Part shown: piece after piece, positions 22,831 to 35,252 of the stretch
How the letters are laid out: each line of letters begins with the position of its first letter
How positions within the stretch are numbered: the stretch's first letter is position 1
DNA from: Rhizophagus clarus
Lineage: Eukaryota > Glomeromycota > Glomeromycetes > Glomerales > Glomeraceae
Length of the DNA stretch: 64,000 bases
Assembly (NCBI GenBank): GCA_015698045.1
Contig: BLAL01000189.1
Location: 410,494 to 474,493 of the forward strand
Direction of reading: 5' to 3'
The notes under the pieces: model-generated
Told to the model about the DNA's origin: nothing
The model's database searches: none
The model's input: the letters and a program-made list of their open reading frames with translations, nothing else
Position numbers and translations under genes: made by a program

Positions 22831-25800
22831 ATGGGTAAAAAATCAAAGGATAAAAAATCTCATAAACATAGGCATAAGCGCTCGCGTAAAGATTCTTCTC
22901 ACGTTGGTAAGAAGTCGTTTCTATTAATTAATTATAAAAGCTTAATTTAGAAACTCTGCGCGGGCTTTGTAAGAATTATGCAGAATTGCTTCGCGTATAC
23001 TCTTTAAAGTATCAATAATTTCGATCAAACCATGTAGATCAAAACTATTTATGAAATTTAGCCTTGGTTACTTTAGGAGAAAAAAGGGTTTTCTACTGAT
23101 TATAAATTTAAGTGCTTATTTGAATATTAAAAAAAATGTTTAGAGCCTAATGAACAAACAGGAAACGAACAGTCCCGTCCTGAGCAATCTCGTACGAGGC
23201 TTAGGCTTTCATACAGACGAGATGATAGTTCAAGTGTGGCAAATAGCTCTACAAATAACGATGGCACTGAAATGCGGGATGTTAACGAGGAATATCAAGA
23301 CAATGACCATATTGATATGGGTAGCTCAACTGTCTCTTCGTCAAGACTAGAAGAACCTCCTCGAAGAACAATATTGAGATTAAAATTTAATCCGGATCCA
23401 TCATCCAAGAAGAGTAAAAAGCACAAACATAAGCATAAACGTCGCGAAGTAATCGAGCTTGCTTCTTCGCATTCTCATGAGAAGGCTGACAAAGGGAAAC
23501 GCAAAATACGAGATTCAGTAGAGGAATCAATCCATGAGAAGTATAATGTTAGTCCTGACGATAATGATAGTTTTAGATCTCATCCTCGGAAGAAAGTCAA
23601 ACGTCAAAAGGACAATTACGCGAATATTAAAAGTGCTAAAAACAAGATATCGAATAAATTGACGGATGATGCGATTTTATGTGCGAATGAAGAGGTAGAT
23701 TTGACCTTAACAAGTAGCGTCGATGAAACTATTGAGACAGTTGCAATTTCGAGTAAAAAAAAATTAAAAGGAGTAGATAATGAGAATTTTAGTAAAGAGG
23801 ATGTTGAAAAAGTCATTTACATTACAGAATCAAATAAAGTTGAAAACTTATCAGCCCAGAATTCAACTAATCAAGAACAGAAAATTAATGAAGGTACTAA
23901 TAAACCAAAAGAGGCCGCTGGTAAGAAGCCTCTTGAACATGTGGAAATAGGACCTTCAATATCTATACAAGATCGCAAAGAGGCTTCTGTTGTCACATCC
24001 AATTATCAGCTTAGAGAAAAGCGTTCGTATCCACCTAGTTTCAAAGATTCTAATAAATCAGATGATTCACGCCCTTCAAAAGTTCACAAGGTTTCTTCAA
24101 AGACTGTGCAACCAAATCAAGAGAATTCTCTCATTATAGCTGAAACAAATGTGCCATTACAAGTTCATGCAATTAAGAATCCTGATATCACCGAAAACTT
24201 AAATGGCAAGTCGATAGTAAAAGATGTAGCAGTGTATCCTGTGTTATCCTCTATAAAATCTGGGCCTGTACGTAAGCTTGGACGGCCACCAAAATCACAA
24301 GAAACTCAACGTACCAACAACCAACGTAGTTGGACATGGCAGAAAAAAAAGAAAGACCTAAAGACGATCTTAAATAAGTTATTGGACTCTTTCGAAAAGT
24401 AATGTATAACTAGTTTCTTATTTTAAATTTCTAATAATAATAAAAATATCAACGATCACTTTTTTTGGTAAGCCAGGAAAGATGCGTACGGTTTTTTTTT
24501 AGAGCCGGTTGATACAAGTATCGTTACAGATTACTCGACAATTATTAGTAATCCCATGGATCTTGGCACAATGCGTAGGAAGGTAAACAACAACGATTAT
24601 ATAGACATTGACACATTCAAGGTTGGTTGTATTACATACTTCTTTAAAGTCTCAACATTATCTACTTATTCTAATGAATTGTCATTATCATTTTACAGAA
24701 CGACCTTGCGCTTATTTGTAATAATTGCAAGACATATAATTCACCTGAAACTTTATATTATAAAAGCGCTGAGAAACTTTGGACTTTTGGTGAAAAAGCT
24801 ATTGAGCGAGAAAGAGACAGCATCTTGTTAGAAGAGGAAAAGGCAAAGGCTTTGAGAGGGTTCGTTAGTGTCGAAGATGGTAGAAAGGTAGAAAACTTTC
24901 ATACAATGTTACTCTGCGGCTGTGATTTTAATTTTACATTATCAAATAGGCTACCATCAATTTTGCCACTAATGCTCAAGCTGTGTCCAGTAGAGGTACT
25001 TTCGATTTATTATGATTTGTATAGTATAATTAATTAAAATATTTATAAGTGAATATAAATATTAGGATCTTCCGTTTCAAGACCTATCAGGCAACCTCGA
25101 AGAACAAGGCGGGGAGACCCCCGTAAACAATTTGCGCCAGATGGCTCAGTTTTGCCTTGTGAATATGCTATTTCATTTATTCTATTCTTATTACACTTTA
25201 TTATTACTCTAACAATGATATATTGTTTTTAGCTGGAAATCCAGAAGTTCTTTTGCCAAAAGCACGACCTTTTGGTGAGACTCCGTTACTTACCGTTATA
25301 TCATCAAAAGCTCAACGTCCAGGTAATTTAAATTTATTTTATTTTTGCTGATAATTTTCTTAATCTAATAGTTTCGATTCGATAATTAGCACGATTTGAA
25401 GATTACGGACCGTTTGCGACATTGGGAGTGGATGCACCCTATTATTCTCTGTCTGAAAAAGAGTATTTCTATAATATATATGGTGATGAAAGAGGATACG
25501 CGTACGCTCAAAGTATAAAAAATTTTGTCAAGGATATGGGAGATGAAATGAATGAGCAAGTCGACAATTTCCTAAACAAATTGACTCGGGGAGCGCACAA
25601 CATTGACCAATGCGTTGCAAAAATGGTTTCAGGAGAGGGATCTGTTGATACGTTTGCTATTTTGAACACTGAACTTGGCCCAGTTGATGTGAGACAAGAA
25701 CTCAATAGAATTCAGCGTCTCCCTGAACTTAGAAGACAAAGAGACGAGTTGGGAACGTGGCAAAATGAAAAAATCGATTTGGACTCTTTAGTAAGCAACA

Positions 25801-26565
25801 AGGAAGTCAATTCTATGTTGACCGCTCTTGAAAACGCAAGTTTACAAGAGATGTTAGACCTTAACGCTAAGTCGCTGGCCGAGTTAATCTCGGCTAACGA
25901 AAATGTTGTTGACACGCAAGGCTCTCAAGAACAGAAACAACTTGGTATGTCTATAAAAATTAATTTATTTATCATTTAGTTTAACACGATACTTTTATAA
26001 TTTCAGTCGATGATATACAACATCGTTTATTTCAACTTGCTCAACATGCACCGAAAGATGAAATTAAATCGGGTGCGACGCCTCCTATACAATCATATGT
26101 GACTCCAACTTCCATGGCCAGCCCGCAGGCAACAAAAACACTGCTACCGAAACATACAATGTCGGGTGTGGAGCAAAATGATCCAATTAGCGCATTGGCT
26201 CCTTCTTTGCCAGAATTTCCTGCAATTAGCAAAAGCAGAACAAAACCGTGCAATTATAATCCTGGTATTTATTTTTTTCAAAAGTTTATAGGATTGATTA
26301 GAATGTAAAACAATTTTTTGAATTTCTATCTCTATTTTAGCCGGAAAGTGTGCCAATTGTCAAACCACCGACACTCCTGGGTGGCGAGCAGGAGAAACTC
26401 CCGATCAGAAACTGTGTAATGGTTAGTATCCGTTTATAATTTTTATTTCTCTAATATTTTTTTATATAATATTTTTTTACTCTTATTTTATTAGCATGCG
26501 GACTATACTATGCAAAAAACAAGTCTCACAGGCCTCCAAACCTGTGGGCAACTTCATCACGTTGA
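22831..26565 (+). CDS. BRD7/BRD9-like bromodomain protein with C-terminal GATA finger
   Basis: Eleven exons, frame checked across all junctions: 22831-22906, 23144-24398, 24477-24621, 24699-24887, 24950-24995, 25066-25158, 25233-25322, 25390-25944, 26007-26264, 26341-26421, 26495-26565. Order of domains: basic N-terminus (KKSHKHRHKRSRK, later KKHKHKHKRR) as in human BRD9; long Ser/Lys linker; bromodomain with ZA-loop YGFFLEPVD, NPMDLGTMRRKV and the acetyl-lysine asparagine in ICNNCKTYN; then a region (YGDERGYAYAQSIKNFV) matching the conserved domain after the BRD7/BRD9 bromodomain (DUF3512); last, a GATA-type zinc finger, CANC then 18 residues then CNACG. BRD7/9 proteins are SWI/SNF subunits that read acetylated histones in the nucleus; a GATA finger would add DNA contact. 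The junction of these two domains is the odd feature. Confidence is high for the domains, moderate for complex membership. Confidence 0.88.
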
Positions 26566-26978
26566 AGTGTTTTTTGTTTCTTTTGACTATTTTTTTTTTT
26601 TTTTTTTGTTTATGAAAAAAAAATTAAACAATAAAAAAATATGCTATTTTCGTGTAAAAGCTGTCAAAGTATATTGCAGATGATGCATTTTTAAACTTTT
26701 AGAGATTGTGTAACAATTTAAAAGATTATGCATAGTCATAAATGCGCTAAGACATGATGCGCGAAAATGAATTTACTGAGAATTATTAAACTCGTGCATA
26801 GAAGATTGATTTTTAAGTTTCGAAACTACTTTCTCAGCCTTACATCCTGTCGTGCGACATTTGAGAGGACAAATGTAGTGTGTGTGGCAATTTATTGTGA
26901 CCTGTATAATTTCCTAGATTCACTGTGAGAAATTAATCCTTTGTGCTGTAATTAAAAACTTTCTTCGAATAAACCGAT
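26566..26978. other. Intergenic, between two co-oriented genes
   Basis: 413 bp: a T-run and an A-rich tract just after the stop (26,588-26,640, with aataaaa near 26,630 as a possible polyadenylation signal) and then the upstream region of the next gene. No other feature seen. Confidence 0.5.
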
Positions 26979-28246
26979 ATGGAAACCACCAAAACCGCTG
27001 ATGCTGGCTCTAAAAATTGGTTAAAGGAGAGGGCTGCTATATGTAAGTTTTTGAAATTGCTGCCCTCTTCCTTGGCCAAACTTTTGGCACGTTTTATGCC
27101 CAAGATAACGCGAATTTGAAAACCCAATGCTAATTCATAATTTGTAATAATCAGCTGCTGCTCATAGACGTCAGAAAACCGACCCTGCTGCAGCTCGTCT
27201 CATCGAAAAAGCCGATCAGTTACATAAGGAACGTACACAGAGGAACTTACGTGAAACGGTAGATGAGGATGATGAGGCAATGGATGAAGTCCCGGAAACT
27301 ACTGTGAAGAATGAAGGTAGAGACCGTCGTACGAATGTGAAAAGTTCGTTTCGCCGCAGTGTAGTGTTTTCATCCCCACTAAACTATTCGTCGACGCCAG
27401 CTGAGGACGATGATCTCGAGGATATTGATGCAATTGTCAGTGTACCTCCACCTGAAGAAATAGTTGTTAAAAGTAAGTGCAACATTATAAGTAATTGATG
27501 AATATCATTCATGCAGGGCGTTCTGTACGACGATTGATTAATATTTTATTCAAAAACAAAGTTGCCCAGAAACCTGCCGAGGAAGACACAATTGCATCAA
27601 ATCATGGTAAAGAAACAAGCGAAGAAGTATACCGTTCATTTGCCGAGTCGGTTCTTGAACAAGGGCTAACAACAGAATCTGAGTTGGAATTATCATTTGA
27701 TCTGAAGCCCGAAGATATAAAAATCAAAGAGGAAGAAGAGGAAGAGGAAGAGGAGGAAGAGGAGGAAGAGGAAGAGAAGGAAGATGAAGAAGAGGAAGAG
27801 AAGGAAGAGGAAGAAAAGGAAGAGGAAGAAAAGGAAGAGGAAGAAAAGGAAGAGGAAGAGACTCAAGAGGGTATGGTCAAATCTGAACATGCCTAATCTG
27901 TAATTATTTAAATTATAGAATGATTCGATCGGTCTTATCTTGGTTACTTTTTGATAAAACAAGCAGATTTGAATGAAACTGATATCACAGAAGAAAAAGT
28001 ACAAGAGAAATTAAAGGGTTTAGATGTAGAAATGAATCATAATGAAGAAAATAAAGGTGATGTAAAAGATCAAGGTAAAATGGATTAAAAATTTTTTTTA
28101 TTTTTTTTTACTTTATAATTCATAATTCTTGCGAATTATTTTATTCTGGTTTTTTTTAATTTTTTAAATCTATAGAGGATAAATCAAAAGAATCAACATT
28201 AACGAAAGAAGTAGATGTAGATACCGTTTCAAAAACTAACGACTAG
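26979..28246 (+). CDS. Glu-rich low-complexity protein, unknown function
   Basis: Five exons with consistent phases: 26979-27042, 27155-27472, 27517-27870, 27967-28074, 28176-28246. The N-terminal third is helical and charged (SKNWLKERAA, ARLIEKADQLHKERTQRNLR). The middle has an acidic patch (DDDLEDIDAI) and Pro-rich turn. Exon 3 ends in a tract of nearly pure Glu/Lys coded by GAG/GAA repeats (27,728-27,860). The C-terminus is acidic. No signal peptide or membrane segment. The exon 3 donor lies directly behind the Glu tract; if it is not used, translation stops 8 codons later at 27,894. The acceptor of exon 4 is aagcag, a tandem NAGNAG site that keeps frame either way (+/- one Ala). I do not recognise the family; a nuclear or nucleolar role is only a guess from composition. 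Confidence 0.7.
27728..27860 (+). repeat. GAG/GAA trinucleotide tract
   Basis: Imperfect (gaggaa)n-type coding repeat giving poly-Glu with Lys and Asp interruptions; the complementary Leu/Phe frame is an artefact of it. Confidence 0.9.
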
Positions 28247-29296
28247 TAATAATATACTTTTTTTTTAATTGTATTGTATTGTAATTTTGTGTTTGAACTT
28301 TAACTAGACAACACTATGCTTTATATAGAGCGTTGGGTTGATATTATGTATTATTTTATTATTTTATTTATTTCAATTTCGGATGTTTCGAGTGCGAGAA
28401 TCATGGGTGGTTTCTTCTCAATTTATTTTATCTCGATCTATATTTACCCAAACCCTCCCATGAATTACTCGCAGACTCGAGTATATATTGAGTCATTTAT
28501 TAATTTAATATAATGACATATTTCTTTTATTTTCAAAATTTATGTAATAGTCAAGACATGCTCTAATTATTTTAAAAGTTTGTTCATATGATAGGAATGA
28601 ATGAAATGAAATATGTCAATACTATATGTGATATTAAAAATTTTAACAATTATATTGTCAATATCCAAAACCTAAACTAAGGCTAAATTCACCTAGATAG
28701 CAAAAATGAAATGATTAAAAAATCTAATCTTAACAACTTGTTTCGCGTTTCCTTCTTGCTATCTGAAAGATTGAATCTAACTCTATAATCTAATTTACTG
28801 AAGATATAATTTTTCCTTCTATTTCGCGTAATATTTCTAAAATCGCTAACCAAATAGAATTAGTAAGAATACTGTTACACGAGAGTATCTACTTGGAGCA
28901 TATATTTGGTAACTGCTCGGAAACTGGTGTTTTAACCAACTCGCCTAGGAGAATTATTCTCATCGCCGTTTGGATTTCCCAAGAAGAAATCGTATATGCG
29001 GCGAGCTTTATACTTCAGCTCATTCCGTTCAAGGTCGAAGCAGCAACAAGTATCTTTTCAGTAGCATTTCTATACAACAGAAGTGAAATGAAGTTTTGAC
29101 GGAAGTACTTATATTTAATTATATTATAATATCACTTTACATTTCTAATTAGATTAGATATTTATAATATACTTTCTTGAAAAAAAAAGTATTTTAGCTT
29201 TATTTATTACTGCGGTTAAAGAAATAATGCAGTTGTGTTCTATATTTTACACTATCAATACATATAAATTACTAATATACAAATGATGAGAGTATA
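28247..29296. other. Intergenic between convergent genes
   Basis: 1.05 kb. Mostly AT-rich. 28,890-29,060 is distinctly richer in G+C than its flanks, has a 68-codon plus-strand frame without recognisable features and small inverted repeats (gagaattattctc at 28,949). It could be an unrecognised non-coding RNA or an old gene fragment; I cannot assign it. Confidence 0.4.
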
Positions 29297-30896
29297 TCAT
29301 ATTATTGTATTATAATTATTTTGTTCAATTGATCGAAAATGAAAATACAGTGGCACTGATATTGCAACATTAAGGAGCGCGATGACGCCAATAAAATAAA
29401 GAATAATTCTTTCCGTGCGTGTAAATTCTCCAGCATGTGTGTTTATTGGATTTTCTTCTTCAACTGCAACATCGATCGCTTCTTTGTTTATAATAAATAT
29501 GTCAATATGTTAGTATAATTTTTAATATAAATAGACCTAAATAAAAATAGCTTTTTACCCTGAGAAGAGTTAACAGAGTCTTGATTAGAGTTGGATTCTG
29601 CAATTTTTGAGGCTTGCAATCTAATCATTGCTTTTCTTAACGATCGTTTGCCAAGTATAGACAATCCAATCACACAACAGGCTACAAAAATAATATTCAT
29701 TGTAATAATGACAATATCTAATCAAAATAAAATAATAAAGTTAGACATTTTGCAAATTGTATATCGAACTTATCTTTTTTCGACTTTACCTTTATTTTCT
29801 AATTTTGGTTTATCGATTCGACTCAAACTCTTTACCAACGAACCGATCCAAACAGCATTAAAAGTTCCAGGTAAAACACCAAGAACAGTTGCCCAAAGGA
29901 AGGGGAAAAGCTAAATTATGTACAATTAGAAATTAAGGATTGTCCTACAGTGTGATGTTTTAATTTTCTTAAATTCTTTTTTGATTCGTGGAATTTATCG
30001 ATTTACTTACATCGATAGAACTCACTGAAAAGAAATAACTTATCAGATTAAATGGTATGGGAGTCAATCGTAGCATTACGACAATCTTCCATCCTATATG
30101 AATTAAAGCACCGTTAGACCAAGTAATTAATTTATCAATTTCAAAATGCGTACCTTCTTCTGCTATAACACTATTGAGTGCTGTAAACATTGGTCTCTTT
30201 TCGATTTGAGCTTTTACCCAATCCGAGAAAATGTATCTGCCGAAAATAAATGTACCAAAGGCTCCCAAAATATCTCCAATTATAATGATGGCACCTGCTA
30301 ATATTGCAGGTTTGAACAAAAATCCTGCTGCAATGCTTATTATAGATCTTTAAAATATAATACAACTAATTTAATAATGCGTTTTAAATACTGAATCAAG
30401 TTTACTTTTAGATACTTTTAGGTCAATTTACCCTGGCAGAAATAACCATACGCAAATAGTGTAAATAGCTAAATAAATCAAGATTCCATATTCCTTGTAT
30501 TTTTCGATAAGTTCTAGATATTCTTTGATATGATCTTGAATTCTAAAAACCTAACAGGTTAATCAATGTTAGAACAACGGAGAAAAACTAAAAAAAAGAC
30601 GAAAGTACTAGATATTTAATACATACGGCCAAAAGAACAACAATTAATACAATAAACACCGTCAATAAAACTAATCTAATAAAAGTCTTCGAAGTGAAAA
30701 TTACTCTTCGTTTATTTTTTAAACCTGAACTAGAAATAGTTTGTTCAACTTGCTGACGCTTTTGTGAATTTTCGTCTTGTGGCAATAAACGACTTGTTTC
30801 GTCATAGTTTTCGTTATCCTCCCGATAATCTGTTTGTATATCATTAATCACCGGTGACTGAACTTGAATTGAAAGATCGTCTTCGTTTGGCGACAT
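29297..30896 (-). CDS. TVP38/TMEM64 (VTT, SNARE-associated Golgi) family membrane protein
   Basis: Six exons, all phases consistent, 396 residues: 30896-30627, 30550-30432, 30347-30011, 29910-29790, 29717-29559, 29481-29297. Residues 1-60 are polar and cytosolic-looking, then a first membrane helix (LVLLTVFIVLIVVLLA). The VTT core follows: VWLFLPG, a re-entrant-type Gly-rich segment (AAGFLFKPAILAGA, GDILGAFGTFIFGRYIF), RLTPIPFNLISY and FLWATVLGVLPGTFNAVWIG. RLTPIPFN-like and GxxxG patterns are typical of this family (DedA/VTT), which includes yeast Tvp38 and the scramblases TMEM41B/VMP1. Two further helices lie near the C-terminus (IIFVACCVIGLSIL; IILYFIGVIALLNVAI). Expected location Golgi/ER membranes. 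Transcribed divergently from the OXR1-like gene with 440 bp between start codons. Confidence 0.85.
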
Positions 30897-31336
30897 TTTT
30901 GAAAATTGCAAATTACAACAAAATTATACAATTATACAAATAATGTATTATATTAACCGCAAGTAATTGCCTTTTTTAGATTCTGTATCACGTTACATAG
31001 AATATGACAGGAATTTGGAATTTGGATACTTTCATCTACTGATGAAAAAAAGTGACATAAAAATAAAAACAAATTAGTAATTACCTTTCTAAGATAATGA
31101 AATCAATTAAAACCATTCGTACAAAGGCGCAATATTTTATTTTAAAAAAGGATAAATAATCCTATGCCCCTGTTTATTATTATGACAAATAAGGATAAAA
31201 AGCCAAGGAAGTACGTCACGCACTGGGGATCAAAATTTTTAAATAGTTAGAATACGACTTCGCTAACAACAAAAAAAAATGTAATGTATAAGCCGGTTTT
31301 TAAAGTTTCATAAATTAAAAAAAAAAAAACTCACCG
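30897..31336. promoter_or_regulatory. Divergent promoter region TVP38-like / OXR1-like
   Basis: 440 bp separate the two start codons. It contains tacgtcac at 31,212-31,219, a CRE-type half site. A poly(A) run directly precedes the OXR1-like ATG. Shared regulation is inference. Confidence 0.4.
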
Positions 31337-32352
31337 ATGTCTAGTAACTTGCATAAATCAGAAACTTTATCTTCGACAGCTGATTGCAATAATAACCTAC
31401 CTAAATATAATACCCTGCCTAATTATCGTAGAACTCAGTCTGATTTTTACTCTACTCAATCAGATTCCACGTTAAATTCTCGAGTAAAAAGCATTCGAAG
31501 AAGAACTACAACTGGATCGTTTTACGATAAAAGTTCCACCACTCTTTTTTGGGATTTGGTTGGTAGGGAAAACTATACTACTTCACTGAACAATTCTCCT
31601 GTTCTTTGTAATAGCTCCACACCACCAGAGGAAGATTATTTTGGTTTTGCCACGTATTTTGTCAATAAAATTGGTTCATCGTCTTGGCGATCCAAGCTAT
31701 CTTCGCGAACTGTACCCACTATGATTCCTAAGAGCGGCGATAACTCAATTAATTTATTAACAACGAAATTTAAAGGATTGCGCTCTTCTCCTACAAGTAT
31801 TACTAGCACGTTTTTAGGTATAGATAAAAATACTCAGAAAAATAGCGCCCCTTCTGTACCACAACAAGAACAAGAACCAAAAAAATCATTGATGACTCCT
31901 ATTGAACTTCGTGGTAGAAAAGCGGATACTGATCCTGTTTTAGATATTGATATGGCTGAACAGGTATATTAATTAAAAAGTAAAAAAAGTAAGTAATTTG
32001 AATAAAACAATCAACACTTATTATGAAAAATTTTAGATACGCCAACAACTTCCAAGACGTGTACGATTGGCTCCAAGTTGGAATTTATTATATAGTCTTG
32101 ACCAGGATGGCACGAGTATGACTACAATGTATCATAAAGTGAAAGATAAAGGACCCTTAATAGTGGTAATCAAAGATACGGATGAACAGGTTGATATATA
32201 AACCAATTTCTTACCTATTTTTGGAAATCTCTTGATAGTTTATTTTTCTAATTGCGTAGGTTTTTGGTGCGTTTGTCAGCGAATCGTTAAAACAACGTCC
32301 TTCTTATTATGGAAGCGGAGAATGGTAAGAATATTTGTGTTTTTTCTCAAAT

Positions 32353-32389
<37 letters not shown>

Positions 32390-32729
32390 GATAATTATTT
32401 TCTTCAGTTTCTTGTGGAAATATGCAAAGGAAGGCGAGACATTACCGCCTATAGTTAAGTTCTATAAGTGGACTGGAAGGAACGAATATATGATATTAAG
32501 TGAACATGATTATTTGGCAATTGGCGGAGGGTAAGTAAAAAAAAAAAAAAAAATTTTTTAATACTTAAATCTAACAATTGATTTTTGTAGTGATGGAAGG
32601 ACTGGTTTGTGGGTAGATTCAGATCTTGAAAGAGGATCTTCAGTGAGATGTGATACTTTTGATAATGAAGTCTTGTCTTCAACTCCAGACTTTGATTGCA
32701 TGGGTTTTGAAGTATGGGGTTTCAATTGA
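31337..32729 (+). CDS. TLDc-domain protein, OXR1-like
   Basis: Five exons with consistent phases, 368 residues: 31337-31963, 32037-32189, 32260-32324, 32408-32530, 32591-32729. The first 209 residues are Ser/Thr-rich and low complexity (KSIRRRTTTGSF). From residue 210 on is a complete TLDc domain: LPRRVRLAPSWNLLYSLDQD, TMYHKVKDKGPLIVVIKD, VFGAFVSESLKQRPSYYGSG, FLWKY, FYKWTGRNEYMIL, DYLAIGGGDGRTGLWVDSD and the closing FDCMGFEVWGFN. This closely follows the fungal/animal OXR1 order. OXR1 proteins protect against oxidative stress and act on V-ATPase assembly in yeast (Oxr1, Rtc5). No LysM or GRAM domain is seen, so it corresponds to the short form. Confidence 0.9.
32356..32386. repeat. (TA)n microsatellite in intron 3 of the OXR1-like gene
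   Basis: About fourteen perfect AT dinucleotides within the 83-nt intron between the third and fourth exons. Confidence 0.9.
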
Positions 32730-32926
32730 ATTGGATATTCTATTTCTCTGTATTAATATTTATTATATAACACAGTAAATTATTTAACAAAAGTACCAAT
32801 TGTGTTTTGTAGATTAAATTTATTTTATTTGTATAAAATTTTATTATTAAAATATTTTTTTTAGCTTGTAAATAAAACTTTTTTAAAGAAATTGTCTCGT
32901 GACTCCATGTAGCGACCACGTGAGCG

Positions 32927-34843
32927 TTAACGACTCATCATTTGAATCACTAATTTTTCCAATTCTTGGTAATTTTCAATCATATCATTATAAATTTTTG
33001 TATTCTCGAAGTCAGGTTCAGCAACAAATGTGAAATTCTCTTCAATTTTGTCATAATTCAAATTAATTGTACTTTTGAACTCTTGTTTTAAAAAAGCCGT
33101 CCTAGCTTTGATTGCAGCTCCCATGGAAGCAGAATTTCCTCCTTTTCTTTCACCTTTTATTCTCCAAACTTGAATTCCAAAAACATCCGCCAAAACTTTC
33201 ACAATTTGATCATTCTTACTTGCACCTCCCACAACAATTATTTTTTGTATCTTTTCAGGATTATCTTTTAATAATTTATTTATTTTTATTTTCATTGAAA
33301 GAAATTGTGATTCGATAACTGCTCTTACGTTATAATTTTTATCCACGAATTCTTCTACTAATTTATTATCATCAAATTTAAAAATTCCCTTTGCAAATGG
33401 AGCTATTTCTTGCAAGAGGAAATAAAATCCTATCTGTGATTTAATTGGTTTAGACGAAGTTAAAATATTGTTAAATCTTTCCCATGTCACATCTTTGGTA
33501 TAAGTATCACGTATATATTCACGTGTCAAACCCCCATTTTTATGGACTATCATCGAAAAATAAGACTCCAGTATTATAGGATGACATAATATGTGAGATT
33601 CTAATGTTGGACATGATTTTGTAGTACATAATAATGCTGTATCCGAGGTACCAAGAGAGATTATAACGTTTCCGGGTTTAATATTAAAAGATATTAGCGT
33701 AGCCGGGTTGTCACCAGTAAACGGAATTATTTTACAATCTAACAATAAATATGTAAATAAACAAATTAGGCAGATTCCAAAATATTCAAACATCAATTTA
33801 CCTTCATTGAATCCGTATTTTTTAACAAAATATTTGTGTACATTCCCCAAAATTTTTAATCCGTCGATTTCGGGTTCGCCGAGTTTTTCTCTTAATTTTC
33901 CTTCAGCACCACAACTACATATATTCAATAATTTGTCTTCCCATTGTTTAGTGTGAATATTTAATAAATTCATTCCAGAACCATCTGAAATGTCTATAGG
34001 CGCGTAATGACCAAGAAATAAAGTGGCAAGAAACGAACTAACTAAAGAAATTCGCGAAGTTTGAGAAAATGCATCTGGATTTGTTTTACAAAGCTTGAAT
34101 AAAATAAACGACATAATCATATTTAAATTCAAATTGTATTACGAAAACTGCGGAATTAAAAAAATACTACCTTTGCAATTTGATTTCCAGTAAATCTTTC
34201 ATATGCTTTGGATCCCGTTAAGTTTACCAAAACTTCCGAACCACCGATTAGCTTTTCTAGTTCTCGACATTGTTCTGATGTACTTGAATCTTGCCAAGTT
34301 GGGGATTGTTGAACTGAGAAGGCGTTTTTTAATTGGTCTGCGAGAGGGCGCTGGGAGTGATCAATTGAAGATAATAAAAACGGAGCATCATGCGACCAAT
34401 AAATGCTTCCGTGTTGCTATTATTTATAGGAAAATGAATTATTGGGAAATTGAATGACACAGTTAACACGTTCCAAAAATAATAAATTTACTTGTCCAGC
34501 TCCTGATATCATTCGAACTTTATGAAATGGGAACTTCTTATTTTTGAGCTTGTGAAGAAGTATGTCCAATGATTCCACCCACATTAATGTTGGGCAAGTT
34601 ACATTCTCTCCATTTGTTATTACACCATTAAGAGTTCTAAATTATGGAATTAAAGATTTAAAAATCTTTTAAAAATAAGAAATATTTTAAATAATTATAC
34701 CCATAGTGTGGTAATTCTTTGTCAAAATGTACAGTTTCTTCAAGGATAATTTGATGTGTATCTTCAATTACTGTAATTTTCAATTGTTGAGTTGATAAAT
34801 CGAAACCCATATATAAATTGGTTAGATTATCAAATTCTGACAT
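32927..34843 (-). CDS. Xylulokinase-like FGGY sugar kinase
   Basis: Five exons, frame checked, 545 residues: 34843-34701, 34636-34492, 34416-34171, 34093-33802, 33738-32927. The start MSEFDNLTNLYMGFDLSTQQ leads straight into the N-terminal phosphate-binding strand (GFDLSTQQLK). Further motifs: MWVESLDILL, SGAGQQHGSIYW, LTGSKAYERFTGNQI, DISDGSGMNLL (the conserved DxSDxxGTxL-type active-site segment), CKIIPFTGDNPATL, VIISLGTSDTAL and IIVVGGASKNDQIVKVLADVFG. This is the fungal/animal xylulokinase pattern: D-xylulose plus ATP to xylulose 5-phosphate, feeding the pentose phosphate pathway in the cytosol. Length fits eukaryotic XYLB/XKS1. It is divergent from the ABCG gene, 409 bp between starts. 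Confidence 0.9.
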
Positions 34844-35252
34844 TTTTACATAATGCGAAAGAGCAACACGAAATTCTGTAGATGTGAACGTCCAATCGGT
34901 AATCAAACCAGCTAGTATGTAAAATTTTCTATATTTAGTAATTTAGGCGTGATCAGATTAATTCTGAGTGATAAAAAAAAAATGACACAAAATTAGCCTT
35001 ATTTTTTAAATTAATAATATATAAAATTTCCCGGTTGATCTCAATACGAACGTGTTTGATTTTTACTGCTATGATCAAACATTTTTCGTTTTAAAGAAAT
35101 ACCTTTTTCGCTTACAATTATTAATTATTTTTTTTTTTTATTCCTGTTACCGCATTCCTTTCAGAATTTAGAAAATAGAAATTAAATTTTTAGTTATTTT
35201 TTGAGTACGAACGGGTTAGATTTTTATTTATTTAGTAGTAAATTTCTTCGTA
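34844..35252. promoter_or_regulatory. Divergent promoter region xylulokinase / ABCG transporter
   Basis: 409 bp between start codons, AT-rich with T-runs at 35,127-35,140. The motif gtacgaacgggttagattttta near 35,203 and aatacgaacgtgtttgattttta near 35,041 are similar to each other and in the same orientation, possibly a shared regulatory element. Confidence 0.35.

Noticed and set aside
24487-24502. Acceptor site at the T-run before agccggttgat in the bromodomain gene
   Set aside because: Using it breaks the frame; treating the T-run as coding (YGFFLEPVD) from an acceptor at 24,476 gives the expected bromodomain start.
27693-28004. Leu/Phe-rich minus-strand frame
   Set aside because: Exact complement of the Glu-rich coding tract of the gene at 26,979-28,246.
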